Shown here: one piece after another, positions 8,288-15,039 of the stretch
Layout of the letters: the number at the start of each line of letters is the position of its first letter
Position numbering within the stretch: position 1 is the first letter of the stretch
DNA from: an uncultured Bacilli bacterium
GTDB taxonomy: Bacteria; Bacillota_I; Bacilli_A; RFN20; CAG-288
Reading direction: 5' to 3'
Assembly: GCA_934725685.1 (NCBI GenBank)
Contig: CAKVBX010000022.1
Span: 1-27,590 of the forward strand
Length of the DNA: 27,590 nt
Notes under the pieces: generated by a model
The model's database searches: none
What the model saw: the letters and a program-made list of their open reading frames with translations, nothing else
Told to the model about the DNA's origin: nothing
Translations under genes and position numbers: made by a program

Positions 8288-8302
8288 TTCGGATGGTTTG
8301 TC

Positions 8303-8331
8303 AGAGGTTCCTTCGGGGACCTTTTTCTTTT
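8303..8331 (+). terminator. Intrinsic terminator after psuG
   Basis: A seven-base-pair stem (8305-8311 with 8316-8322, one G-T pair) closed by the stable TTCG tetraloop is followed by a T-rich tail (8322-8330). It ends the galM-psuG transcript and separates it from the rpmG unit. Confidence 0.85.
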
Positions 8332-8399
8332 GTGAGAAAACGGACTGAATAACTACCTGAAACTGATTATTTTTTCTTTTTATTTTCTAGTTTTTTATA

Positions 8400-8405
8400 T
8401 ATAAT
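8400..8405 (+). promoter_or_regulatory. -10 element for rpmG-secE-nusG
   Basis: A perfect TATAAT sits in a very AT-rich stretch (8370-8410) between the psuG terminator and rpmG. A -35 hexamer is not convincing (T-rich). The predicted start near 8412 coincides with the beginning of the leader hairpin. Confidence 0.5.
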
Positions 8406-8411
8406 ATAACC

Positions 8412-8435
8412 AGTCCCTGGGTAACGGGACTTTTT
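8412..8435 (+). promoter_or_regulatory. Leader hairpin with T-run upstream of rpmG (possible attenuator)
   Basis: AGTCCC (8412-8417) pairs with GGGACT (8426-8431) across an eight-base loop and is followed by TTTTT (8431-8435). It lies between the putative promoter and the rpmG ribosome site (GAGGT at about 8450), so it could be a weak attenuator or a 5'-stabilising hairpin. The stem is only six pairs, so strong termination is doubtful. Confidence 0.5.
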
Positions 8436-8461
8436 AAGTGCAATTCAGTGAGGTCGAAAAC

Positions 8462-8608
8462 ATGAGAGAAAAAGTTTCTTTAGTCTGTACGGAGTGTGAA
8501 TCCAGAAACTACAATGCCACGAAGAAAAAGGGCGACGGTGTCCGTTTCGAAGTGAAAAAGTTCTGTCCGAAGTGCGGTAAGCACACCATTCATAGGGAAG
8601 GAAAATAA
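8462..8608 (+). CDS. rpmG: 50S ribosomal protein L33 (zinc-binding form)
   Basis: A 48-aa large-subunit ribosomal protein. Two CxxC pairs (Cys9/Cys12 and Cys36/Cys39) mark the zinc-ribbon C+ form of L33. Further features are the NYNATKKK stretch and a basic end. GAGGT lies about 9 bases before the ATG. It is the first gene of the rpmG-secE-nusG cluster, a common arrangement in Gram-positive bacteria; secE starts 2 bases after its stop. Confidence 0.95.
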   Translation: MREKVSLVCTECESRNYNATKKKGDGVRFEVKKFCPKCGKHTIHREGK

Positions 8609-8610
8609 AT

Positions 8611-8880
8611 ATGCGTAAACTCACAAAGTATTTCCGCGGTGTCGGAGAAGAGGCGAGACGAATCCGTTGGCCGAACAGCAAAGTCCTTTGGAAATCCGTC
8701 GGCATCGTCATGGTCATTTCCATTGTGGCCGCTCTTTCCATCGTGCTCAGTGACTGGCTCGCCGCTCAGATTATGAAGGCATTTGAGGAAGCGTTCCCGA
8801 AGAATACGGAATCTGCGACGGATACTGCCAATGCTGCATTCCGTCTGATCGGTTGGTTTAAAAATGGAGGATTGTTCTAA
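8611..8880 (+). CDS. secE: Preprotein translocase subunit SecE
   Basis: An 89-aa single-span SecE, the clamp subunit of the SecYEG channel. An amphipathic amino-terminal helix with the family pattern EEARRIRWPN (13-22) leads into one membrane helix (about 29-51). The tail of about 30 residues after the helix is longer than in the minimal B. subtilis SecE (about 59 aa). Its TAA shares one base with the nusG ATG, so the two are translationally coupled. Confidence 0.93.
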   Translation: MRKLTKYFRGVGEEARRIRWPNSKVLWKSVGIVMVISIVAALSIVLSDWLAAQIMKAFEEAFPKNTESATDTANAAFRLIGWFKNGGLF

Positions 8881-9620
8881 TGTTTGAAGAAGAGAATGAA
8901 ATGATGCATAGCGATATGGAAAACGAAGAAAAGAAAGATAGCTACAATCCTTATCTCGGAAAAGTCAATTCCGGTGATGAAGAAGGCGAAGAAGACAACG
9001 AAATCCCGCCGGAAAAGGCTTGGTATGTCATTAACACCTTTGGTACGAAGGAAAGAAGAGTCAAAGAAGACCTTGAGAAGAGAAAAGTCTCCTTCCATAT
9101 GGAAGATAAGATTTCCCGTATCATCGTCGCTGAGTACGAAGAACCTGTTCTCGACGAGAACGGAAACCAGAAGATGACCAAAGACAAGAAGACCGGACAG
9201 ATGGTTCCTAAATTCAAGACCAAGAACTTCTATCCTGGCTATATCTTCGTCGAAATGATCATGACCGATGAAACCTGGTTCGTTGTCCGTAACACTCCCG
9301 GTGTCTCCGGTATTACCGGTTCCTCCGGTAAGGGTGCCAAGCCGTTCCCGGTTCCCCGCGAGGAAATCGAACCAGTTCTCAAGAGAATGAAAATCGATGA
9401 CCCGGATATCTATTCTGATTATAAGATTGGCGATGAGGTCAAGCTCATCAATGGCATGTTCCGTGATTCTGAAGGTACCATCAAGTCTATCGATACCGAA
9501 CACGGCGAAGTTGTTGTCCAGATTATGCTTTTCGGCAGACCGAACGAAATTCCTGCCAAGTTTTCTGATATCGAGAAGGTCGGCGATACGGCAAACTACG
9601 GCGCCGCGAACGAATACTGA
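8880..9620 (+). CDS. nusG: Transcription elongation/termination factor NusG
   Basis: A 246-aa NusG, which binds RNA polymerase and modulates pausing, termination and transcription-translation coupling. The NGN domain runs from about 46 (AWYVINTFG) to 165, with the signature FYPGYIFVEM and WFVVRNTPGVSG (117-144). The KOW domain starts near 181 (YKIGDEVKLINGMF). It is longer than the usual 175-180 aa because of an acidic amino-terminal extension of about 45 residues and a charged insertion near 90-112 in the NGN domain. The usual rplK-rplA genes do not follow; a PfkB kinase starts 5 bases after the stop. Confidence 0.95.
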   Translation: MFEEENEMMHSDMENEEKKDSYNPYLGKVNSGDEEGEEDNEIPPEKAWYVINTFGTKERRVKEDLEKRKVSFHMEDKISRIIVAEYEEPVLDENGNQKMTKDKKTGQMVPKFKTKNFYPGYIFVEMIMTDETWFVVRNTPGVSGITGSSGKGAKPFPVPREEIEPVLKRMKIDDPDIYSDYKIGDEVKLINGMFRDSEGTIKSIDTEHGEVVVQIMLFGRPNEIPAKFSDIEKVGDTANYGAANEY

Positions 9621-9625
9621 ACCGT

Positions 9626-10546
9626 ATGAAAGACATTCTTGTCATCGGCGGCTCCAATATCGACTATGCTGCGATATCGGAGAAACCCTTGATTTCTAAG
9701 GATTCCAACATCGGTAAACTGAGAATCTCCTATGGAGGCGTCGGGCGTAATACAGTGGAAAACCTCGCCCGACTGAAAGACCGTGTCACGTTCATCACGG
9801 CAATCGGCGATGATGCCTATGGCCAGAGACTGAAGTGCGACTTAAGAAAACTCGAAGTCAAACTCTATACACCGAGTTATCATAGTCCCTCTTCCTCCTA
9901 CCTTGCCATTTATGATAACAAGCATGACATGCAGCTCGCCGTCTGCGATACGGCAATCCTCGATCGTATGAAGTACAATGATTTTCTTCCTTATCGTAAG
10001 ACATTGGAACGGCATCATAATATCGTTCTGGAAGCTAACATCAATCAGGAAGTCATTGACCATCTCTTCCAGGACTACTTCTCCCACCGGTTCTATGTGG
10101 AGGCAGTCTCTGCCAACAAAGTCGTGAGATTCCGGAAACATCTCTCCAAAATCTATCTTTTCAAATCTAATATTCTGGAAGCGAAATATCTCTTGGAGAT
10201 GGACGGAACCCCGGTGGAACTGGCCGAAGCGCTGATGAAGCGCGGCGTTCAGAATGTGGTTCTTACGGATGGCTGTGGCCCGATTACCATCGGACAAAAT
10301 GGCCAGATTGAACGAATCCTTGCCGAAAAGGTAAAGAACATCATCTCCTCCAATGGGGCCGGTGATGCCCTCTTCGCAGGAGTTCTTCATGGACTCCATC
10401 ATGACATGTCCTTACGGGAAAGTGTCGAATTCGGAAAGAAGATGTCGGTCCATACCCTTTGTTCTACCTGTGCCGTCAATCCAAACATCGGAAAACTGAT
10501 GGGCGTTGTCGACAATCCGGAAATGAATGACAATGAAAAAAAGTGA
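9626..10546 (+). CDS. psuK: PfkB-family carbohydrate kinase, probable pseudouridine kinase
   Basis: A 306-aa PfkB/ribokinase-fold kinase. The amino end GGSNIDYAA, the sugar-binding GGVGRN (37-42) with VENLARL, and the anion-hole motif NGAGDALFAG (243-252, base Asp247) are typical. The style is closest to PsuK (YeiC), which phosphorylates pseudouridine to feed PsuG. That call is supported by psuG lying upstream on the same strand. It has no strong ribosome site and starts 5 bases after nusG, so it probably depends on nusG translation. It ends inside a bidirectional terminator. Another nucleoside or sugar substrate is possible. Confidence 0.8.
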   Translation: MKDILVIGGSNIDYAAISEKPLISKDSNIGKLRISYGGVGRNTVENLARLKDRVTFITAIGDDAYGQRLKCDLRKLEVKLYTPSYHSPSSSYLAIYDNKHDMQLAVCDTAILDRMKYNDFLPYRKTLERHHNIVLEANINQEVIDHLFQDYFSHRFYVEAVSANKVVRFRKHLSKIYLFKSNILEAKYLLEMDGTPVELAEALMKRGVQNVVLTDGCGPITIGQNGQIERILAEKVKNIISSNGAGDALFAGVLHGLHHDMSLRESVEFGKKMSVHTLCSTCAVNPNIGKLMGVVDNPEMNDNEKK

Positions 10547-10566
10547 TGGATCCCATCACTTTTTTT
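10536..10566. terminator. Bidirectional terminator shared by psuK and pdxK
   Basis: Seven A, a perfect stem GTGATGG/CCATCAC (10543-10549 and 10553-10559) with a three-base loop, and seven T make a symmetric hairpin that can stop transcription from both sides. The TGA stop codons of both convergent genes (10544-10546 plus, 10556-10558 minus) lie inside its two arms. Confidence 0.93.
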
Positions 10567-11428
10567 GATGACTCTTTTCTAACCTGATGCTCTCAATGAG
10601 ATGCGGCAGAGCTTTTTCAAACTGAAGTCCGTATAAGAGGCCGTCGACTTTATTATCGAGATCGTACTTCATGGATTCATGGACGAAGTCGTGTGCGATT
10701 CTGACGCTGTCTTGAAGAGAAATCCCGTTGAGCAAGGCACCGACGAGTGCAGAACAGTAACTGTCACCGGCTCCATGGTATTTTCCCGGATAACATTCTG
10801 TATCATAAAAGAAGAGCGTGTCGGTTTTTCGGTCATAGATAGTACATCCGATTCTTCCTTTCTTACGGACTGTTCCGGTAAGTAAGACAATCTTCGGTCC
10901 GAGCGATGAGAGCTCTTTGGCAATGGCGTGAAGTTCTTTGTCATCGAGCCCCTCTTCCCGGTACTCTGCTTCCTTTCCGATGAGGAAGAACGCTTCCGTC
11001 AGGTTCGGACAGGTGATATCAGAAACGGCGAGGAGTTTTCGCATGGCTTCTACATGGCTTTCTTTGTTGAAACCGGGATACATAGCCCCGTTATCTCCGA
11101 AGGCGGGATCGACCATGACCATCGTATCGTTTTCTTTGAGATCATGGATGATATCGATGACCAGAGGGATTTGTTCCGTTCCGAGATAACCTGTATAGAT
11201 CGAATCGAAATGATGGTTATAGTTCTTCCATTTGGCGACGGATTGCTTCATCTGGGCAGTCAGATCGACATAGGTCCAGGAATCGAAGGCTGTGTGATTG
11301 GAAAGAATTGCAGTCGGAAGTCCGACGGCTTCAATCTGACAGGCGGAGAGGATAGGGAGAGCAACCGTGAGGGAACAGCGCCCCATGCAGCTATAGTCCT
11401 GAATGGTCAGGCAACGTTTTTGATTCAT
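10556..11428 (-). CDS. pdxY: Pyridoxal/pyridoxamine kinase
   Basis: A 290-aa ribokinase-fold enzyme that phosphorylates pyridoxal, pyridoxine or pyridoxamine in the vitamin B6 salvage pathway. Family features are IQDYSCMGRCSLTVALPIL near the start, LPTAILSNHT (37-46), VDPAFGDNGAMY (106-117) and the ATP/anion-hole block YHGAGDSYCSAL (217-228) with Asp222 as base. The start at 11428 has a strong GGAGG site about 8 bases upstream, though it lies inside the end of the small HTH gene (38-base overlap). It is the last gene of a three-gene minus-strand operon. The exact symbol (pdxY versus pdxK) is uncertain. Confidence 0.88.
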   Translation of the reverse strand: MNQKRCLTIQDYSCMGRCSLTVALPILSACQIEAVGLPTAILSNHTAFDSWTYVDLTAQMKQSVAKWKNYNHHFDSIYTGYLGTEQIPLVIDIIHDLKENDTMVMVDPAFGDNGAMYPGFNKESHVEAMRKLLAVSDITCPNLTEAFFLIGKEAEYREEGLDDKELHAIAKELSSLGPKIVLLTGTVRKKGRIGCTIYDRKTDTLFFYDTECYPGKYHGAGDSYCSALVGALLNGISLQDSVRIAHDFVHESMKYDLDNKVDGLLYGLQFEKALPHLIESIRLEKSHQKK

Positions 11429-11642
11429 GTCTCTTCCCCTCCTGAATGGAATTCAATACGAGATCGCATGGTAAAGCAAACATATCAGCGAATTCTTCGG
11501 CTTTTTCGGAATCTGGGAAGCTGTTTCCTTTTTCCCAGTCTTCCACGATTTTGTCTTCTAAATGGAGATGGTCGGCGATGAAGCATGCATCGTAGGAATA
11601 CTCACGTTCGATAATCTTCAGGAGTTCCGCAAAGGTTTTCAT
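11391..11642 (-). CDS. Small XRE-type helix-turn-helix protein (83 aa)
   Basis: An 83-aa protein whose residues 20-65 follow the Cro/CI HTH pattern: IADHLHLEDKIVEDWEKGN, then FPDSEKAEEFADMFAL. The Trp-Glu-Lys-Gly and Phe-Pro-Asp positions match the usual WExGxxxPD pattern. It is probably a DNA-binding regulator, although it is barely larger than one HTH. Its start overlaps the upstream stop (ATGA) and its last codons overlap pdxY by 38 bases in another frame. Such coupling suggests fixed expression ratios; it may regulate its own operon. The target is unknown. Confidence 0.75.
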   Translation of the reverse strand: MKTFAELLKIIEREYSYDACFIADHLHLEDKIVEDWEKGNSFPDSEKAEEFADMFALPCDLVLNSIQEGKRHESKTLPDHSGL

Positions 11643-12511
11643 CCGTTTTTCTTCTTTCTTCTGCCATTGGCTTTGGTATCACTGCTTTCGAGCTTCGGTG
11701 TTTCCGTAGTCGGGGTAGGATTGTTTTGGGCCGGTGCCTCGACAATGGCGACTTCGCTTTCGGTGACACTCATTTCGTTGGTTTCTTTGTTGTAGACTTT
11801 CTTTCCGTTTCTTTTTCTGAGTTCGGAGATGTCGATGATCTTAGTTTCAATTTTTTCATTCTGCTTGGCAGCTTCAGCTTCCTGAAAACGGCGGATTTCT
11901 TCCTCTTTTTCTATTTCTTTCGTATTCCTGATCTTGATGAGGAGAATGGCGATTGATGCGATACCGAGGATGGCGAGGACAAGACCTAATCCGGCTAAGG
12001 CATAGTTGAGGACGGAGGTATCTTTGTAGTAGAAGATGTAAAGTGTCGCTAAGGCAATCAAAGCACCGGCACAGATGAAGAGAAGGACAGCCGTCGGAAT
12101 GTTTTTCTTGACCTGCTTTCCGATGATTTTCTCAACGCCGAAGAGGACGAGCATCACCGCAAAGAGATAGGCACAGCTGATGATGATGATTGGGAAAATC
12201 TCTGTGATAATCTGTGGCTTTACGATGAAGGCGATACCGAGAGCGGAAAAACAGATTCCCATAATGACTTCCCTAGCTATGGGAGAGCGTTCTAAAAGAT
12301 ATCCGGAAACCATATTGATGATTCCGTAGGCAGAGAAAGCAACACCGATACAGTAAGAGATGGACTCGATGGATGTGCTGAGTTCTTTATTGATTCTGAT
12401 CAAGGAAATCAAGACCAAGGCAAGACCTAAGACGATGAGAAGGATGGACTGAATGATTTTGATCCACTTATATACGGCAATTCTTGTTTCTTTGTTTTCT
12501 GTATTCTGCAT
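11639..12511 (-). CDS. HdeD/DUF308-like membrane protein with charged tail
   Basis: A 290-aa membrane protein. About six hydrophobic helices fill residues 15-205 in paired repeats, like the HdeD/DUF308 family of small membrane proteins whose biochemical role is unclear. After that comes a charged Glu/Lys/Gln coiled-coil-like stretch (about 208-240) and a low-complexity Thr/Pro/Lys tail that should lie in the cytoplasm. GAGGT lies 10 bases before the ATG and a promoter lies upstream. Its stop overlaps the HTH gene start. A stress-related role is known only for some HdeD proteins and is not shown here. Confidence 0.75.
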   Translation of the reverse strand: MQNTENKETRIAVYKWIKIIQSILLIVLGLALVLISLIRINKELSTSIESISYCIGVAFSAYGIINMVSGYLLERSPIAREVIMGICFSALGIAFIVKPQIITEIFPIIIISCAYLFAVMLVLFGVEKIIGKQVKKNIPTAVLLFICAGALIALATLYIFYYKDTSVLNYALAGLGLVLAILGIASIAILLIKIRNTKEIEKEEEIRRFQEAEAAKQNEKIETKIIDISELRKRNGKKVYNKETNEMSVTESEVAIVEAPAQNNPTPTTETPKLESSDTKANGRRKKKNG

Positions 12512-12533
12512 TCTGAAATTTACCTCAAGGGAT

Positions 12534-12561
12534 ATTATAATAAATTTTCCGTTGCTGTCCT
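12534..12561 (-). promoter_or_regulatory. Promoter of the HdeD-like/HTH/pdxY operon
   Basis: On the minus strand AGGACA (12556-12561) is separated by 16 bases from a perfect TATAAT (12534-12539). The predicted start near 12527 gives a leader of about 15 bases carrying the GAGGT ribosome site. Confidence 0.6.
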
Positions 12562-12724
12562 ATATTCCGAGAGACGAAATCTGCGGAAAAAGCTTCTATT
12601 CTGAATATTTTTTCTTTTTCTCTCAACAGATTGATACACGAAGTTTGTTTTCTCCTTTTTCTATTAGTTTCCTGGCGCAGAATTCAGCCTGAAATCTTAG
12701 GTTTCTATCATCTTTATCCGATTC

Positions 12725-12742
12725 CTTTATCTAAAGATAAAG
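12725..12742. repeat. 18-base palindrome upstream of rpmH
   Basis: CTTTATCT and AGATAAAG form a perfect eight-base inverted repeat with a two-base centre (AA). It lies about 50 bases upstream of the rpmH -35 element. It could be an operator; no T-run makes it a terminator. Confidence 0.5.
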
Positions 12743-12792
12743 AGAAAGGAGCGAATATCCCAGAAATGAGCGCCCGAAATCATAAAGTTTTA

Positions 12793-12821
12793 TTGTTTTT
12801 GAAGGGGTAGATGGGTATAAT
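12793..12821 (+). promoter_or_regulatory. Promoter of rpmH-rnpA-yidC-jag
   Basis: TTGTTT (12793-12798), a 17-base spacer and a perfect TATAAT (12816-12821) form a good vegetative promoter. The start near 12828 gives a leader of about 50 bases with the strong ribosome site AAGGAGG at 12861-12867. Confidence 0.8.
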
Positions 12822-12878
12822 ATCCCTACATGCGTTTTTTAATGCGCATTGATTTCATGTAAGGAGGGTTTTAACCTT

Positions 12879-13016
12879 ATGAAACGTACTTATCAGCCTA
12901 GCAAAATCAAGAGAGCCCATACTTGTGGCTTCCGTGCCAGAATGGCAACCAAGGGTGGAAGAAAAGTTCTTTCCAGAAGAAGAGCTAAGGGCAGAGCAAG
13001 ACTTACTCAGGCCTAA
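12879..13016 (+). CDS. rpmH: 50S ribosomal protein L34
   Basis: A 45-aa basic large-subunit protein. It begins MKRTYQPSK and carries the family core GFRARMATKGGRKVL and RRRAKGRARL. One change stands out: the usual His just before GFR is Cys16. AAGGAGG lies 11 bases before the ATG and a clear promoter lies upstream. rnpA follows 26 bases later, the conserved bacterial order. The gene usually found upstream, dnaA, is absent; a membrane-protein operon diverges there instead. Confidence 0.97.
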   Translation: MKRTYQPSKIKRAHTCGFRARMATKGGRKVLSRRRAKGRARLTQA

Positions 13017-13042
13017 TCCAACCACGCTATTTTCGGCATAAT

Positions 13043-13393
13043 ATGAAGAAAAGCTGTAGATTGACGGAATCGAACGATTTCAAAAAAGTTCTCGATCAGA
13101 GACATTGTGCCGGAAAGAACGAATCTGTCTCAGTATTCTATGCGCCTAATTCTCTGACTCATGCACGCATCGGTGTTTCTGTTTCCACAAAGGTCGGAAA
13201 TGCTATCTGCAGAGTTAGAGTCCGACGACAACTTCGGGCCCAGATAAACCTCTGCGACGTACTTGGAAAACCATATGACATCGTCATTATCGCCCATTCC
13301 GGTTATCTGAAAAAGACATTCCGGGAAAATACCGAGATCCTGAACAAAGTGTTCCATCGTCTGGCTGACCCGTCCAAAGGGGAAAAAGCATGA
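13043..13393 (+). CDS. rnpA: Ribonuclease P protein component
   Basis: A 116-aa RnpA, the protein partner of RNase P RNA in removing the 5' leader of pre-tRNAs. The amino end MKKSCRLTESNDFKKVL and the RNA-binding helix KVGNAICRVRVRRQLR (50-65) identify it. The family motif RNR reads RVR here, so a highly conserved Asn is Val. Length is normal. The stop overlaps the yidC start (ATGA). Confidence 0.93.
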   Translation: MKKSCRLTESNDFKKVLDQRHCAGKNESVSVFYAPNSLTHARIGVSVSTKVGNAICRVRVRRQLRAQINLCDVLGKPYDIVIIAHSGYLKKTFRENTEILNKVFHRLADPSKGEKA

Positions 13394-15036
13394 GAAACCA
13401 TTCGAACAGGTTACTTAAGCGGCTTATGATTGTCTTCGCGGGCATCATTGCTGCTTTTGGTTTATCCGGTTGTACGAAATCTTTCTGTACCAACCAAGAT
13501 AAAGCAAATCAGTTATTTGCTTATTATGGTAACCTTTACTCTCAGACTTTGTTGATTGATGAATCGACAAAGGATGATTTTGATTACTCTTCCGACAACG
13601 AGACCGAAGAAGCGAGCAGACAAGCGCTTATCAAGATTCAGAACAAAAACAGAACGACTCTGTTTTCTAATTCTTCGTCCTTCCAGGGTATGACAACCTG
13701 GTATGATCTTGTTCTCGTCGATTCTTCCGATACGAACAACTTCTTATCCTACATCGATAAGAAAGCCAAAGACTTCCGCGACACAAAGTACTCCATCTGG
13801 ATGGATGGCACACTCGCTTCCATCAAAGAGGAGAAAGAAGCAAAAGCAGTCGCTTGGCATGTCGGTATGTATGCCGGTCTCACCTATGATGATACGAATA
13901 CGAAAATCACCGGTGTCGCTGCTCCGTTTACGAACCTCGACATCTGGTTCAATGACGCCGTCAAAGATCTCGGCATCTTAAAGTGCCCGTCTCACGGCTT
14001 CATCGAAACACTGAAGACCAATTCGGCCGTTGCTTACAGCTCCAACACAGCATGCATCACCCCGACCAGCGGTTTCTTCACACAGAACCATTCCAAAGTC
14101 TATATCGAAGGTAAGACCTGGGGACAGGCGTTCAAGGAATACGGATTCCTCGAAGGACTCTTCGTTTATCCGTTCTCCTGGCTCGTCCACACAATTTCCA
14201 CCAACCTCGGTGGTACCGGCTGGGTCCAGATTCTTGCCATCTTCGTCGTCACCCTTCTTGTCAGACTGTTCACGGTCATCTCTACTCTGGTTCAGAGCAA
14301 ATCTCAGAACAAGCAGCAGAGAATTCAGCCGCAGCTGAACGAACTTGCCAAGAAATATCCGAATGCTCAGGAAGACCCTGAGCAGCGCCGTGCCATGAGT
14401 CTTGAACAGGCTCAGCTCATGAAGAAGAACCACATCCATCCGATGCTCCCGCTCTTATTCATGATCATTCAGTTCCCGCTCTTCATCTGCATCTGGTCCG
14501 CACTACAGGGATCCGCTGCATTGGCTGCCGGAAACTGGTATGGACTTTCTCTTACGACCAAAGTCTCGGAATGCTTCACCAACTATGCGAATACCAGTGG
14601 TGCCATCGTCGGCATCCTCATCTTTATCTTCATGACGCTTGCCAACATCCTTTCGTCCATGACTGGTCTCTGGATGAACAACTGGAAGACCAAGAATCTT
14701 GGTCCTCAGGGTATGCAGCCGACGAAGAAAGATGAAAACGGCAATCCGATGGATCCCAACAAGAGCATGAAGATTATGACCTATGTCATGATGATCTTCG
14801 TCGTCATCATGGGTTGGAGTCTTCCTTCCGGTATGGGTATCTATTGGTTCATCGGTGCCGTCATTTCCATCCTTCAGACGCTCCTCACCGAAGCTTTGGC
14901 TAGTAGATCCAGACACAGAGATGCCCGCAATACTGGCGACGGAACAACACTCGCAGCTATCCGCAGAAGTTCTCATCATACGGGAACGAGCAAAGCGGAC
15001 AGAAAAAAGTCTGAAAAACCCTTATGGAGGAAGTAA
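13390..15036 (+). CDS. yidC: Membrane protein insertase YidC/Oxa1, long lipoprotein form
   Basis: A 548-aa insertase that helps fold and insert membrane proteins alone or with Sec. The signal peptide ends in a lipobox LSGC with Cys28 as the lipidation site. A region of about 225 residues without homology I can name (29-255) should lie outside the membrane. The Oxa1 core follows (about 278-505): hydrophobic helices, the conserved groove arginine (Arg292 in LLVRLFT), a charged cytoplasmic loop (303-345), and late helices ending in WSLPSGMGIYWF. A basic tail follows, typical of ribosome-contacting YidC. Gram-positive SpoIIIJ proteins are usually near 260-300 aa, so this is about twice as long because of the outside domain and an extra loop near 434-460. 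Its start overlaps rnpA and jag begins 3 bases after it. Confidence 0.93.
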   Translation: MRNHSNRLLKRLMIVFAGIIAAFGLSGCTKSFCTNQDKANQLFAYYGNLYSQTLLIDESTKDDFDYSSDNETEEASRQALIKIQNKNRTTLFSNSSSFQGMTTWYDLVLVDSSDTNNFLSYIDKKAKDFRDTKYSIWMDGTLASIKEEKEAKAVAWHVGMYAGLTYDDTNTKITGVAAPFTNLDIWFNDAVKDLGILKCPSHGFIETLKTNSAVAYSSNTACITPTSGFFTQNHSKVYIEGKTWGQAFKEYGFLEGLFVYPFSWLVHTISTNLGGTGWVQILAIFVVTLLVRLFTVISTLVQSKSQNKQQRIQPQLNELAKKYPNAQEDPEQRRAMSLEQAQLMKKNHIHPMLPLLFMIIQFPLFICIWSALQGSAALAAGNWYGLSLTTKVSECFTNYANTSGAIVGILIFIFMTLANILSSMTGLWMNNWKTKNLGPQGMQPTKKDENGNPMDPNKSMKIMTYVMMIFVVIMGWSLPSGMGIYWFIGAVISILQTLLTEALASRSRHRDARNTGDGTTLAAIRRSSHHTGTSKADRKKSEKPLWRK

Positions 15037-15039
15037 CAT

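Larger units (their letters stand above)
12512..12878. other. Gene-free interval upstream of rpmH
   Basis: This 367-base gap between the divergent HdeD-like gene and rpmH holds a promoter for each side and an 18-base palindrome at 12725-12742. I see no gene and no cluster of DnaA boxes (TTATCCACA), so it does not look like an origin although rpmH is often next to dnaA and oriC. Confidence 0.7.

Noticed and set aside
8877..9503. 208-codon minus-strand frame opposite nusG
   Set aside because: Antisense shadow of nusG with no start signal or domain.
12512..12878. Possible replication origin next to rpmH
   Set aside because: No cluster of TTATCCACA-type DnaA boxes, no dnaA, and only moderate AT content.
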